Origin: Bacteroidales bacterium
Lineage (GTDB): Bacteria > Bacteroidota > Bacteroidia > Bacteroidales > F082
Length of the DNA: 64,000 nucleotides
Direction of reading: 5' to 3'
NCBI GenBank assembly: GCA_028277395.1
Contig: JANQGJ010000022.1
Coordinates: 83,810-147,809, forward strand
Positions 26,923 to 36,172 of the stretch are shown in pieces. The notes beneath the pieces were generated by a model, which did no database searches, had not been told where the DNA came from, and worked only from the letters and a program-made list of their open reading frames with translations. Each line of letters begins with the position of its first letter. Position 1 is the stretch's first letter. The position numbers and the translations under genes are program-made.

Positions 26923-27621
26923 TTACTTTATCTCTTTAACTTCTTCCTGTTTCAAAAAGTCATCTTCATCAACTTGGGTACCATCTTCATCAAAATATTG
27001 CCAGTTACCATACTGCAACCCATCTTTATATTTACCTATGATCTGTATCTTTCCGTCGGGATGATAATGTTTAAAATCTCCATCAGGCATATCATTTTTA
27101 TATGAACTTTCCGTCATTACAGTACCATCCGGAAAATATTTCATTAGTTTACCATTCTTTCTGCCATCAACAAACATTACAACTTCTGCAGGTTCACCAC
27201 TTTCAGGGTAATAAGTTATACTTTTACCGTTAAGTTTACCATTACTATACTCTTCCACTGAAATTACAGGGGTTGGAGGCTCATCCAGAAAATAATTCCA
27301 TGTTCCATCCTTTAGCTTATCAATATAAACTCCCTGCGCCATTTTATTACCGCTCTTGTAGTACGTAGTATTGTTTCCTGTTTTCCCATCATCCGAAAAC
27401 TCAACTTCGGCCCTGACCTCACCTGTATTGTAATAATATATAAACTTACCAACCGGTTTATCCTTATGAAACTGCCCCTGGTATTTCATCTTTGTATTTT
27501 CAAAATATTTTATCCACTTACCTTCTTTACGCCCTTGCTCATCGTAGTTATTTACAGATTGAGCTAATGTGGATGATAGTCCTGTCAAAATGATAATAAG
27601 TGAAACACACAGGTTTTTCAT
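26923..27621 (-). CDS. exported YwqK/MORN-variant repeat protein
   Basis: The 232-residue protein has a signal peptide (about 1-20, ending TLAQS) and then eight or so YwqK-type hairpin repeats such as YYNTGEVRAEVEFSDDGKTG and YFPDGTVMTESSYKNDMPDG. The C-terminus is acidic. It is the longest of three such proteins in the window (the others start at 17681 and 46752). A binding or scaffolding role in the envelope is likely; no enzyme motif is visible. No exact promoter was found on its upstream side. Confidence 0.8.
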   Translation of the reverse strand: MKNLCVSLIIILTGLSSTLAQSVNNYDEQGRKEGKWIKYFENTKMKYQGQFHKDKPVGKFIYYYNTGEVRAEVEFSDDGKTGNNTTYYKSGNKMAQGVYIDKLKDGTWNYFLDEPPTPVISVEEYSNGKLNGKSITYYPESGEPAEVVMFVDGRKNGKLMKYFPDGTVMTESSYKNDMPDGDFKHYHPDGKIQIIGKYKDGLQYGNWQYFDEDGTQVDEDDFLKQEEVKEIK

Positions 27622-27669
27622 TTTTCTTAAATTTTTGAAGCAATAAAATTATTTATTTTATGAACATGC

Positions 27670-27677
27670 TAACTTTG
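27670..27677 (+). promoter_or_regulatory. -7 promoter element of recR
   Basis: TAACTTTG matches TAnnTTTG and lies 23 bases before the TTG start at 27701, which supports that start. Confidence 0.65.
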
Positions 27678-27700
27678 CAAGTCAAATAAAATTTAACAAA

Positions 27701-28315
27701 TTGAACGATTATTCATCAAAATTACTTGAATCAGCTGTTTCAGAGTTGTCCAGATTACCGGGTATTGGAAAAAAAACCGCACTAAGGCTGGCTTTATATA
27801 TTCTTAAAGAGGATACTGTATTTGCCGACAATCTTGGTAATTCTATCATAAAGATGCGCAGTGAAATAAAGTTCTGTCAGAAGTGTAATAATATCAGCGA
27901 CTCTGCTCTTTGTGAAATATGCTCAAATCCGAAAAGGGATGAAAATACAATATGTATAGTTGAAGACATAAGAGATGTACTGGCAATTGAGAAAACTTCA
28001 CAATTCAATGGTTTATACCATGTACTTGGAGGAATAATCAATCCCATAGAAGGAATCGGCCCAAACGATATAAATATCGCTCATTTGGTAAAAAGGATAA
28101 ATAGTGAATTGATAAATGAAATTATACTTGCCTTACCTGCAACTGTTGAAGGAGACACTACAAATTATTACATATACAAGTTGGTTTCTCCCTTTGATAT
28201 TAAGGTGACAAGTATAGCCAGAGGTGTTGCCATAGGAGATGAACTTGAATACACTGATGAAGTAACTCTTGGACGGTCAATTATCAACAGATTACCTTTC
28301 AATGAGTCAACTTAG
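27701..28315 (+). CDS. recR: recombination protein RecR
   Basis: The 204-residue protein has the RecR layout: N-terminal helix-hairpin-helix (LSRLPGIGKKTALRLALYIL, residues 16-35), a four-Cys zinc finger (CQKCNNISDSALCEIC) and a Toprim domain starting ICIVEDIRDVLAIE. It acts with RecF and RecO in loading RecA at gaps. It uses TTG as start, preceded closely by an exact -7 element. Length is normal for the family. It converges with the nth gene. Confidence 0.96.
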   Translation: MNDYSSKLLESAVSELSRLPGIGKKTALRLALYILKEDTVFADNLGNSIIKMRSEIKFCQKCNNISDSALCEICSNPKRDENTICIVEDIRDVLAIEKTSQFNGLYHVLGGIINPIEGIGPNDINIAHLVKRINSELINEIILALPATVEGDTTNYYIYKLVSPFDIKVTSIARGVAIGDELEYTDEVTLGRSIINRLPFNEST

Positions 28316-28395
28316 TTTCCTGACCCAAACTATAATACCTTACAATTGGTAGTTAAGTCAAAAGATGCGGAAAGCCAGTATCTTCTTACAGGATC

Positions 28396-29034
28396 TTAAT
28401 TATTTTCCATGTAGTACTTGCAGTAATCTTTCAGTCCACATTCATAACATTTTGGACTCCTGGCAACGCAAACATATCTTCCATGTAATATTAGCCAATG
28501 GTGGGCAAGTGGAATGAGTTCTTCGGGAATATTTTTAACAAGCTGCATTTCAGTATCCAATGGAGTTTTGGAATTGGTTGTTAATCCAATACGTGCTGAA
28601 ACTCTAAAGACATGAGTATCTACAGCCATTGCAGGTTTGTCAAATATTACAGATGCAATCACATTGGCAGTTTTCCTACCCACTCCAGGCAGCTTTTGTA
28701 ACTCACTAATATCCGAGGGCACTATTCCGTTAAAATCAGCGGACAACATTTTTGCCATTCCCAATAGGTGTTTCGCTTTGTTATTGGGATAGGAACAGCT
28801 TTTTATAAGTTCAAGTACATGCTCGAATTCTGCATCAGCAAGTTCATTTTCCGTTGGAAACGATTTGAAAAACTCAGGGGTAATTAAGTTAACTCTTTTG
28901 TCTGTACATTGAGCTGAAAGAATAACTGCAACCAACAGTTCATAGGGAGAACCATAATCCAGTTCCGTCTCTGCCACAGGCTTGTGCTTTTTAAAATACT
29001 CAATTACATGATAATATCGTTCCTTTTTCGTCAT
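28396..29034 (-). CDS. nth: endonuclease III (DNA glycosylase/AP lyase)
   Basis: The 212-residue protein has the helix-hairpin-helix LPGVGRKTANVIA with catalytic Lys121, the catalytic Asp139 in MAVDTHVFRV, and the C-terminal 4Fe-4S loop with Cys at 189, 196, 199 and 205 (spacing 6-2-5). It removes oxidised pyrimidines in base excision repair. Length is standard. It lies opposite to recR with 80 bases between stops. The gap upstream of it carries only a near match to the -7 consensus. Confidence 0.97.
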   Translation of the reverse strand: MTKKERYYHVIEYFKKHKPVAETELDYGSPYELLVAVILSAQCTDKRVNLITPEFFKSFPTENELADAEFEHVLELIKSCSYPNNKAKHLLGMAKMLSADFNGIVPSDISELQKLPGVGRKTANVIASVIFDKPAMAVDTHVFRVSARIGLTTNSKTPLDTEMQLVKNIPEELIPLAHHWLILHGRYVCVARSPKCYECGLKDYCKYYMENN

Positions 29035-29101
29035 AATGCATTTTTCTTAAAACTCAATACAAGACAAATATTAACTAAAGGTCAACAGAATCAGGTTAAT
29101 A

Positions 29102-29674
29102 TTACAATCCTACTCCAAAGCCAATTCTGATTACCGGATTTGAGTATGGTGAATACTCTGACTCAAGAACATTATATAATATGGCAACTGTTGCGAAACC
29201 TCTCCCTCCCATTTGTTGAAATAATCCTCCTCCAACAAATAAATTATTAATCGTCCTCCTTGACGTTTGGGACTGATCAACAAAATACTCTACACTTAAT
29301 ACCTCATATTCAACATGGGCAAACAACATATTCAAAAACTTATGTCGTGCAAACAGGCTTCCGCCATAGTCATTGAAACTCTTCTTACCAATGTACCCTC
29401 CATAATCATAGCTGCTGTATATATATGTGAGCCTTGACCCCACATGAAAATCATCGGTAACTTTATATCCAACCAATGGTGAAATTTCAAAACTTCCACC
29501 TGTATTTGAAAAACTACCACCAATCATACCTCCTACAAACCAGGGATTCGGCCGGGTTTCTGACCTTTGTACATTCCCAAGGTTCTGATACTGAGAATAT
29601 GCTGTTGAGGAAAAGAACATAAAAGATATAAGAACCGGAAAAAATATTTTGTTTAAACTCTTCATAAATGACAA
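29102..29674 (-). CDS. small outer-membrane beta-barrel protein
   Basis: The 190-residue product has a signal peptide ending near TAYSQ and alternating strands rich in Gly and aromatic residues, ending VIRIGFGVGL. Pairs of strands such as FHVGSRLTYIYSSYDYGG and FNDYGGSLFARHKFL suggest an eight-stranded OmpA/OmpX-like barrel. The internal ATG at 29665 is an equally good start. It is 67 bases before nth on the same strand and may be co-transcribed with it. Specific function is unknown. Confidence 0.75.
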   Translation of the reverse strand: MSFMKSLNKIFFPVLISFMFFSSTAYSQYQNLGNVQRSETRPNPWFVGGMIGGSFSNTGGSFEISPLVGYKVTDDFHVGSRLTYIYSSYDYGGYIGKKSFNDYGGSLFARHKFLNMLFAHVEYEVLSVEYFVDQSQTSRRTINNLFVGGGLFQQMGGRGFATVAILYNVLESEYSPYSNPVIRIGFGVGL

Positions 29675-29761
29675 TGTTTATAGGTAAAACTGTAAAAATA
29701 CAATAAAAATAGATCTTTTTCGTATCTATGATATTAGTAGCAAATATCGTTCCTAATAGCA

Positions 29762-29769
29762 TATCTTTG
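29762..29769 (+). promoter_or_regulatory. -7 promoter element of the lipoprotein at 29794
   Basis: TATCTTTG matches TAnnTTTG and lies 24 bases before the ATG at 29794, ruling against an in-frame ATG at 29728. Confidence 0.65.
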
Positions 29770-29793
29770 TGCACAATAAACATAATCATTTGT

Positions 29794-31356
29794 ATGAAAT
29801 TATTAATGCGAAATATTAGATTAGTTTTAATCATTGCTATCGCAGGACTGTTAATCACCGTTTCTTGCAAAAAAGAAGATGAAATAAGTGATAATCCTTC
29901 CTTAAAACTAGGGTTTTCAGCTGATTCTGTAATTTTCGACACAGTATTTACCTCAATAGGTTCTGCTACAAAGCAATTAAGAGTTTATAATTCATCAAAT
30001 AATAAGATTAAAATATCAGATTTAAGATTGGGAATGGGAGAGCAATCAGCTTTCAGAATTAATGTTGATGGTGAAGCAGGTAATATTTTTAGTGACATTG
30101 AAATTGCCGGTGGAGATAGCTTATACATATTCGTAAGAGTTACAATTGATCCGCAGGATAAAAACAATCCATATGTTGTGGAAGATGATATACATTTTCT
30201 CACCAATGGCAATGAACAAAGTGTAAAATTAGTTGCCTGGGGACAGGATGCTGTTTATATTGTACCTGATACTTACATTGCCGGATTACCTCCTTTTAAG
30301 GTAGTTGCTGATAGTTTGGAAACAACAACATGGACAAATGAAAAACCATATGTTGTTTATGGTTATGCAGTAATTGACTCATATGGAAAACTTGTAATTA
30401 ATGAGGGCACCAGAGTTTATTTTCATAGTGATGGAGGACTATGGTCATATGTTGATGGTGAGTTAAATGTAAATGGCACAATAGATAATCCGGTTATTTT
30501 CCAGGGGGATAGACTCGAACAGGAATATCAAAATGTACCGGGACAATGGGACAGGATATGGTTAATGGAAAGCAGGGCCGGTCATGACCATATTATTGAA
30601 AACGCTATCATTAAGAATGGTTTTATCGGAATACAGGCAGAGTCATTTAACAGAGTTACAGAGAATAAAATTAAACTCCACAATGTTACCATTGAAAACA
30701 TGAATGGTATTGGAATTTTTTCACGGGTATTTGTTATTCAGGCAACAAATACTGTTGTTTCAAATTGTGGGTTATATAATGTGGCATTAACAGGTGGTGG
30801 TTATTATGAGTTTACCCATTCTACGATAGCCGGGTACTGGCCATTTTCTGTTCGGAACACACCTGCGCTTTTCTTAAATAACTTCCTGGTTGATACTGCA
30901 GACAATCCAATACCGGTACCAATTAACTTTAATTTCAACAACAGTATTCTTTACGGGTATAATAAAGATGAGTTCGAAACTGAGATGGACGGAAATGCTG
31001 ACTCATTGTACTATTTTAAAAACAGTATACTTAAAACTTCATTTGATTTAAGTAATGAGGATGTCTATACAGATGTTCTGAAAAATGAAGATCCGTTGTT
31101 TCTCGACATCGAAAATAATGACTATCGAATTGATTCTTTATCACCGGCTGTAGGTAAAGCTGATCTTGCCATCGCTGAAACTGTTCCTGATGATATACTT
31201 GATAATCCTAGAATTCCATCGCCTGATATAGGAGCATACCAGTTTGTACCTGGTCAGGATAGCGGTGAGGATAAAATATTCATACCAATACCCGGCAGAA
31301 AACATCTTAGCAGGAAATCTATACTTAGAAAACAATATTACCCGTCTATTAAATAA
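29794..31356 (+). CDS. lipoprotein with right-handed beta-helix domain
   Basis: The 520-residue protein starts at 29794 (MKLLMRNIRL) and has a lipobox LITVSC followed by KKEDE. An N-terminal Ig/ASPM-like domain (about 35-150, with FDTVFTSIGSATKQLRVYN) precedes a beta-helix region with LVINEGTRVYFHSDGG, NGTIDNPVIFQG and a final SPDIGAYQF motif that is common at the end of choice-of-anchor beta-helix proteins. It should sit in the outer membrane, probably surface-exposed, and may bind polysaccharide. No catalytic site could be named. Confidence 0.82.
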   Translation: MKLLMRNIRLVLIIAIAGLLITVSCKKEDEISDNPSLKLGFSADSVIFDTVFTSIGSATKQLRVYNSSNNKIKISDLRLGMGEQSAFRINVDGEAGNIFSDIEIAGGDSLYIFVRVTIDPQDKNNPYVVEDDIHFLTNGNEQSVKLVAWGQDAVYIVPDTYIAGLPPFKVVADSLETTTWTNEKPYVVYGYAVIDSYGKLVINEGTRVYFHSDGGLWSYVDGELNVNGTIDNPVIFQGDRLEQEYQNVPGQWDRIWLMESRAGHDHIIENAIIKNGFIGIQAESFNRVTENKIKLHNVTIENMNGIGIFSRVFVIQATNTVVSNCGLYNVALTGGGYYEFTHSTIAGYWPFSVRNTPALFLNNFLVDTADNPIPVPINFNFNNSILYGYNKDEFETEMDGNADSLYYFKNSILKTSFDLSNEDVYTDVLKNEDPLFLDIENNDYRIDSLSPAVGKADLAIAETVPDDILDNPRIPSPDIGAYQFVPGQDSGEDKIFIPIPGRKHLSRKSILRKQYYPSIK

Positions 31357-31398
31357 ATATTTGGTTATTTATCCTTTATTTTGTTTAAAAAACAATAA

Positions 31399-31908
31399 AT
31401 GGTAATAGGTATTGGAGGAATAAGTAATGCAGGTAAATCATCCCTTGCGAAAGAGATCAAAAAACAATTCTTGCATGAAGAAGTGATCATACTATGCCAG
31501 GACGATTTTGTTTTTCCTAAGAATCTGATTCCCGAAATTAATGGTCATATTAACTGGGAAATCCCTGAGTCTATTGACTTTGACAGATATAGTAGAGAAC
31601 TGACCATGCAAATATCATCAAATGAAATTGTAATTACCGAAGGTATATTTGCATTTCATAACATGGAGGCTAATAAGCTTATTGACAAAAAGATATATTT
31701 AACCCTGGACAGAGAAACATTTGTAAAAAGAAAAGTAAATGACCTGAGATGGGGAAAAGAACCTACCTGGTATATTGATCATATATGGGATTGTCATAAA
31801 AAGTATATGAAGAGGAACAAACCTGCAGATGCCCTTCTTGTAAACGCAAATAACAAAATTGATCTGAAAGTAATCAATAGTTTCATAAACAGCCATATTG
31901 TTAAATAA
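31399..31908 (+). CDS. nicotinamide riboside/uridine kinase-like P-loop kinase
   Basis: The 169-residue protein has a Walker A GIGGISNAGKSSLAKEI at residues 4-20 and the acidic QDDF motif near 34, followed by INWEIPESIDFDRY, EGIFAF near 83 and a lid with RKVNDLRWGKEPTWYIDHIW. The DHIW-x-xx-KKY end resembles the HVWPMYLKY stretch of nicotinamide riboside kinases. A nucleoside phosphorylation role fits; uridine kinase is the alternative. It lies 42 bases after the lipoprotein gene, with a -7-like TTATTTTG at 31376-31383. Confidence 0.75.
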   Translation: MVIGIGGISNAGKSSLAKEIKKQFLHEEVIILCQDDFVFPKNLIPEINGHINWEIPESIDFDRYSRELTMQISSNEIVITEGIFAFHNMEANKLIDKKIYLTLDRETFVKRKVNDLRWGKEPTWYIDHIWDCHKKYMKRNKPADALLVNANNKIDLKVINSFINSHIVK

Positions 31909-31951
31909 TTCATAAGAGTTATTTATTAATAACTAATTGCAACATTCTTTC

Positions 31952-31959
31952 TAGTTTTG
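31952..31959 (+). promoter_or_regulatory. -7 promoter element of the metal permease
   Basis: TAGTTTTG matches TAnnTTTG, 20 bases before the ATG at 31980. Confidence 0.65.
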
Positions 31960-31979
31960 CAAATCAATGTGTATCTATC

Positions 31980-33269
31980 ATGCAGTATTTAATTGATTAT
32001 ATTGAAGCCGTTTACAGCCTTACAGCAGATATGGCTCCTTATCTGCTACTGGGATTTCTTTTTGCTGGAATTCTAAAAGTTGTTGTACCACCAGATTTAA
32101 TGTCCAGGTATCTTGGTAAAAGTAATACTTCATCAGTTATAAATGCCAGCTTGTTTGGCATTCCATTGCCATTATGTTCGTGTGGAGTATTGCCTGCCGG
32201 AATATCACTATATAAAAACGGTGCTTCAAAGGGATCTTCGGTTTCATTTTTAATAAGCACACCTCAAACCGGTGTCGATTCAATACTTGTAACATGGTCA
32301 ATGCTGGGTCTTCCTTTTGCTGTTCTCCGTCCTGTTGTTGCATTTATAACCGGAATTACCGGAGGATTAATAACCAACAAGATTGAGAATAACGATACAA
32401 GTACCATCAAAACGAAAGAATCTGTATCTTCAGACTCTATTGGTAGAAAAAAAACCTCAGGAGGTATCAAAGAAATATTCAGGTATGCCTTTATTGAAAT
32501 GGTTGATGATATTGCAAAATGGCTTGTTATAGGCCTTCTGATAGCAGCACTTATTACAGTAATAATTCCTGATAACTTTTTTACTGATTTTCATTTGACA
32601 GGAATTAGTGGCATGTTACTGATTCTTGTTGTTTCAATACCACTATATATATGTGCGACTTCATCTGTACCAATAGCCGCTGTACTTCTTTTAAAAGGCC
32701 TGTCTCCAGGTGCATTGTTAGTTTTTTTAATGGCCGGTCCAGCAACTAATGCTGCAACCATTACAGTAATCGGTAAGAATCTGGGGCGTAAAACCCTTAT
32801 CGCTTATATGGCATCATTGATTATCGGATCTTTGGTATTTGGATTTTTTATCGACACCTTTTTACCGGCAAACTGGTTTCTTCCTTTAAACTTAATGAGT
32901 GGAGATCATCAACATGAACTTCTTCCTGACTGGCTCGTTTATTTTTCAACAATAACTTTGGTTATAGCACTTTTGTATAGCTTCCTTAATAATATGAAAC
33001 AAAAGATTAAATCTTTTAGGAGTAAAAACATCATAAGAAATAAATCATTAATGTTTGAAGAGCTGGAATTTGGTGTTGAAGGAATGACATGTATAAAATG
33101 TAAAAACAAAGTTGAAAATGGAATAATAGAGCTCGACGGTATATCTTCTGTTGTAGCTGATAACAACAATGATACAATAAAAGTCTATGGCACAAAACTT
33201 TCACCCGAACTCATAAAGAAAAGAGTTAAGGAACTGGGTTATGAATTCAAAGGGATAATCAGAAGTTAA
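31980..33269 (+). CDS. SO_0444-type Cu/Zn efflux permease with C-terminal HMA domain
   Basis: The 429-residue protein is a DUF318/ArsP-family permease with about ten membrane segments in residues 1-330. The motif PLPLCSCGVLPAG near residue 60, the STPQTGVDS stretch and a second half with ICATSSVPIA are hallmarks of the SO_0444 subfamily, which exports Cu or Zn. A soluble heavy-metal-associated domain (about 362-429) carries GMTCIKC near residue 369. Together they suggest metal capture and export. Its stop overlaps the opposing PPK2 stop in a shared TTAA. Confidence 0.88.
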   Translation: MQYLIDYIEAVYSLTADMAPYLLLGFLFAGILKVVVPPDLMSRYLGKSNTSSVINASLFGIPLPLCSCGVLPAGISLYKNGASKGSSVSFLISTPQTGVDSILVTWSMLGLPFAVLRPVVAFITGITGGLITNKIENNDTSTIKTKESVSSDSIGRKKTSGGIKEIFRYAFIEMVDDIAKWLVIGLLIAALITVIIPDNFFTDFHLTGISGMLLILVVSIPLYICATSSVPIAAVLLLKGLSPGALLVFLMAGPATNAATITVIGKNLGRKTLIAYMASLIIGSLVFGFFIDTFLPANWFLPLNLMSGDHQHELLPDWLVYFSTITLVIALLYSFLNNMKQKIKSFRSKNIIRNKSLMFEELEFGVEGMTCIKCKNKVENGIIELDGISSVVADNNNDTIKVYGTKLSPELIKKRVKELGYEFKGIIRS

Positions 33270-34081
33270 CTTTTATAATGATCTTTAACTGTATTATTAT
33301 CCTCAATAGGTGGTCTTATATAACTATTATCAACAACACGGGGCTCAAGCACAATCTTTTTATCAGGAATTTCATTATAATTTATTTTGCTAAGCAGATG
33401 ACGTATAGTATTTAGTCGTGCTTTTCTTTTGTCATCGGCAGGTACATCATACCATGGTGCTATTTTGGTATCTGTATAATCGAACATAGTATCTTTTGCC
33501 TTTGAATACTCTACCCATAATTGTCGTGATTTTAAATCCATCTCACTTAACTTCCATCGTTTTACAGGGTTTTTAAGTCTTGACTGGAATCTCCTCTCCT
33601 GTTCCTCAGCACTAACCGAAAACCAGTATTTAACAAGAATTATTCCTGACCGTATTAACATTTGTTCGAAGTTTGGACATGATCGCAGGAATTCCCAGTA
33701 TTCATCATTACTACAAAAGCCCATTACGTACTCCACTCCTGCCCTGTTATACCATGATCTGTCAAACAACACCATTTCACCGGCTGCGGGAAGATGTTTC
33801 ACATATCGTTGAAAATACCACTGGGTTGTTTCTCTCTCAGTAGGCTTTGCAAGAGCTGCAACTCTGCATATTCTAGGATTCAGAGACTCTGTTATTCTTT
33901 TTATCACACCTCCTTTACCAGCTGCATCACGACCCTCAAAAATTACAACTACCTTTAATCCTTTCATTTGTATCCAGGCTTGTAATTTAGCAAGTTCAAC
34001 CTGGTATCTGGCCAGATGTTTCTCGTAAATATCAACCTTGAGTTTACCATTCTCATCAAGGTAAGATTTTCGTTTTTTCAT
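33266..34081 (-). CDS. ppk2: polyphosphate kinase 2
   Basis: The 271-residue protein has the PPK2 signatures: Walker A FEGRDAAGKGG (48-58), the FDRSWYNRAGVE motif (106-117) containing the Walker B Asp, and a lid with EEQERRFQSRLKNPVKRWK. It moves phosphate between polyphosphate and nucleotides, class I most likely by length. It is the last gene of the leftward block and lies 45 bases after the mechanosensitive channel gene. No Pho-box-like array was seen near it. Confidence 0.95.
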   Translation of the reverse strand: MKKRKSYLDENGKLKVDIYEKHLARYQVELAKLQAWIQMKGLKVVVIFEGRDAAGKGGVIKRITESLNPRICRVAALAKPTERETTQWYFQRYVKHLPAAGEMVLFDRSWYNRAGVEYVMGFCSNDEYWEFLRSCPNFEQMLIRSGIILVKYWFSVSAEEQERRFQSRLKNPVKRWKLSEMDLKSRQLWVEYSKAKDTMFDYTDTKIAPWYDVPADDKRKARLNTIRHLLSKINYNEIPDKKIVLEPRVVDNSYIRPPIEDNNTVKDHYKS

Positions 34082-34126
34082 AATGCAAGTATTAAATCAA
34101 GTAAACCACCAGGACTGAAAGCTTTC

Positions 34127-35392
34127 TTATTCCTGTGATAAAGCTCCAGACATATTACCATTTGCAGGAAATTGAAATACTTTTAAATCAAATTCCGGTA
34201 TAACCGCAAGAACATGATCAAAAATATCTGCCTGAATATCTTCGTATTTAACCCAGTCGGTTGTTGTAGTAAAAACGTACAACTGAATAGGTATCCCTTT
34301 TTCTGTAGGTTGTAATTGTCTGACCAGAAAGGTCATGTCGTTATGAATATCCTCTCTTTTCCTTAGATAGGCTTTTAAATATTGTCTGAATACACCAAGG
34401 TTTGTTTGACGACGTCCATTTACAGTTACCGATGGATCTATTTCATTATCTGTATTATACTGATTTATTTCGTTCTCCTTACGGGTAATATAATCATTAA
34501 GTACTGTAATTTTTTTGTACTTTTCAAGCATTTCTTCATTACAAAAGTGCACACTATCCATATCAATATTAATGGATCGTTTAATTCGACGACCACCCGA
34601 ATCCTCCATTCCGCGCCAATTTTGAAATGAATCGGAAATAAGACTATAGGTAGGTAAGGTGATTATCGTTTTATCAAAATTCTGAACCTTAACTGTAGTT
34701 AAATTGATTTCCAGTACTGTACCATCCGCTCCATATTTAGGCATGGTGATCCAGTCACCAATCGCAATCATTTTGTTAAAGATAAGCTGAAGTCCACCAA
34801 CAAACCCAAGAATGGGATCGCGAAAGATCAACATCAATACAGCAGATAATGTCCCTAAACCTACAAGAATTGAACTTATATCACGATCAAATACATAACC
34901 AATTACTCCAAGTAGTGCAATTATATATACAATGATCTTTAGTACCTGTATTATTCCTGAGATCGGGTGATCTTTTGCAATATGAAACCTGTTATAATAA
35001 TCGTTTACTGTCGACAACAGGCTTTGAAAAGCCAGAGCTGCAATGAAATAAAAAAATACAGTAACAATACTTACAATAAAGTTTGAAAAGGGTTGGTTTA
35101 TAAATAAACTACTTTCAAGAGCATAGTATATCAATAATGCCGGTGCAAGAAAAGAAAGTCTTCTGAAAAATCTGTTCTTAATCAGAAGGTCATCAAAATA
35201 AGTCTTGGAACGGCTGGTAAAGGGCTTAACAACATTCCTTAAAATAAGTACCGTTAACTTATAAACTCCGTAAGCAAGTAATATCAGAATCAGATAGGCA
35301 AATATCTGATAAATTATGATTGACATTTGCTCAGAAGCACCTAAACTCTGAATGAATTCAGGTACTTTCTTTCCAATTTCATCAATTATCAT
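34127..35392 (-). CDS. MscS-family mechanosensitive channel, YbdG-like
   Basis: The 421-residue protein has about five hydrophobic segments in residues 20-195 and then the MscS beta domain. The pore helix region reads LVGLGTLSAVLMLIFRDPILG, given here by its core GLGTLSAVLMLIFRDPI, and KYGADGTVLEINLTTVKVQN marks the upper beta domain. The large insert in the C-terminal region (around residues 280-350) is as in YbdG/MscM. It opens under membrane tension to release osmolytes. It lies 23 bases after an unknown gene in the leftward block. Confidence 0.9.
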   Translation of the reverse strand: MIIDEIGKKVPEFIQSLGASEQMSIIIYQIFAYLILILLAYGVYKLTVLILRNVVKPFTSRSKTYFDDLLIKNRFFRRLSFLAPALLIYYALESSLFINQPFSNFIVSIVTVFFYFIAALAFQSLLSTVNDYYNRFHIAKDHPISGIIQVLKIIVYIIALLGVIGYVFDRDISSILVGLGTLSAVLMLIFRDPILGFVGGLQLIFNKMIAIGDWITMPKYGADGTVLEINLTTVKVQNFDKTIITLPTYSLISDSFQNWRGMEDSGGRRIKRSINIDMDSVHFCNEEMLEKYKKITVLNDYITRKENEINQYNTDNEIDPSVTVNGRRQTNLGVFRQYLKAYLRKREDIHNDMTFLVRQLQPTEKGIPIQLYVFTTTTDWVKYEDIQADIFDHVLAVIPEFDLKVFQFPANGNMSGALSQE

Positions 35393-35415
35393 GGTAGTAC
35401 TAAATCTTTATTTCC

Positions 35416-36120
35416 CTACAATTTTTCATAAGCATCCTGATAGCATTTTCTAATATAAGATAGCTTATCAATGTATCTGTTTCTATCATAAATACGTACA
35501 AAATCAACCAGACCCTGGGCGTTATATACGCTGGTTTGAGCACCGTCAAAAATCAGGTCCTCAATATTATACCTGATGTTTCGGGTAATTTTATCAAATG
35601 TATCCCAATCAGGGGACTTTGAAACCTGTAAGTAGAAGAACTCTTTCACATCCATATCCTCATATATTCCTTCACTAAGCATATGCATGGTAAAAAACTT
35701 CCGAATACGAATAATACTTTCATAAGGTGCTATCTTTCTAACCTTTTCAAAAGCAATACCGGCATCCATAAAATACTTAATAATTTCCGATATCATATTA
35801 TAACCAACATCTTTAAACCTTATAATATTTACAGGATTATTCTTTAGAAAAATAGTTCCGGGAACTGCATCAAAAGTAACTTTATGCATTTTCTTAACTT
35901 TCTGAATGGCTCTGATTATTTGCTCGTCCTGATAAACAACTTTAGTTACTGCAAATAATGATTCCGGTTCGAGTTTGTCAGGAATTGTAGTGCCATGATA
36001 TCCAGGGTATGGTAATAGTGATTCAAGGATAAGTACCTTGCTGTTAGTAGCATTTTCAATAGAAGCCAGTTTTTCCTTCTTAACAATAGTTCCAACTGAC
36101 CTGATAATGTCGTTACTCAT
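35416..36120 (-). CDS. conserved-looking protein of unknown function
   Basis: A 234-residue cytoplasmic protein that I do not recognise. It has no signal peptide or membrane segment. An N-terminal alpha/beta part contains VLILESLLPYPGYHGTT and a central mixed part ends VRKIAPYESIIRIRKFFTMH; the C-terminal third is helical and rich in Tyr, Asp and Arg. It lies 52 bases after the TPMT-like gene and 23 before the MscS-like channel gene on the same strand, so it belongs to the leftward block. An alpha/beta nucleotide-binding fold is possible but unproven. Confidence 0.75.
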   Translation of the reverse strand: MSNDIIRSVGTIVKKEKLASIENATNSKVLILESLLPYPGYHGTTIPDKLEPESLFAVTKVVYQDEQIIRAIQKVKKMHKVTFDAVPGTIFLKNNPVNIIRFKDVGYNMISEIIKYFMDAGIAFEKVRKIAPYESIIRIRKFFTMHMLSEGIYEDMDVKEFFYLQVSKSPDWDTFDKITRNIRYNIEDLIFDGAQTSVYNAQGLVDFVRIYDRNRYIDKLSYIRKCYQDAYEKL

Positions 36121-36172
36121 AGTTGTATTTTGATTAAATGGATAATGGGCTAATATAAAAATAAATTGTTAT

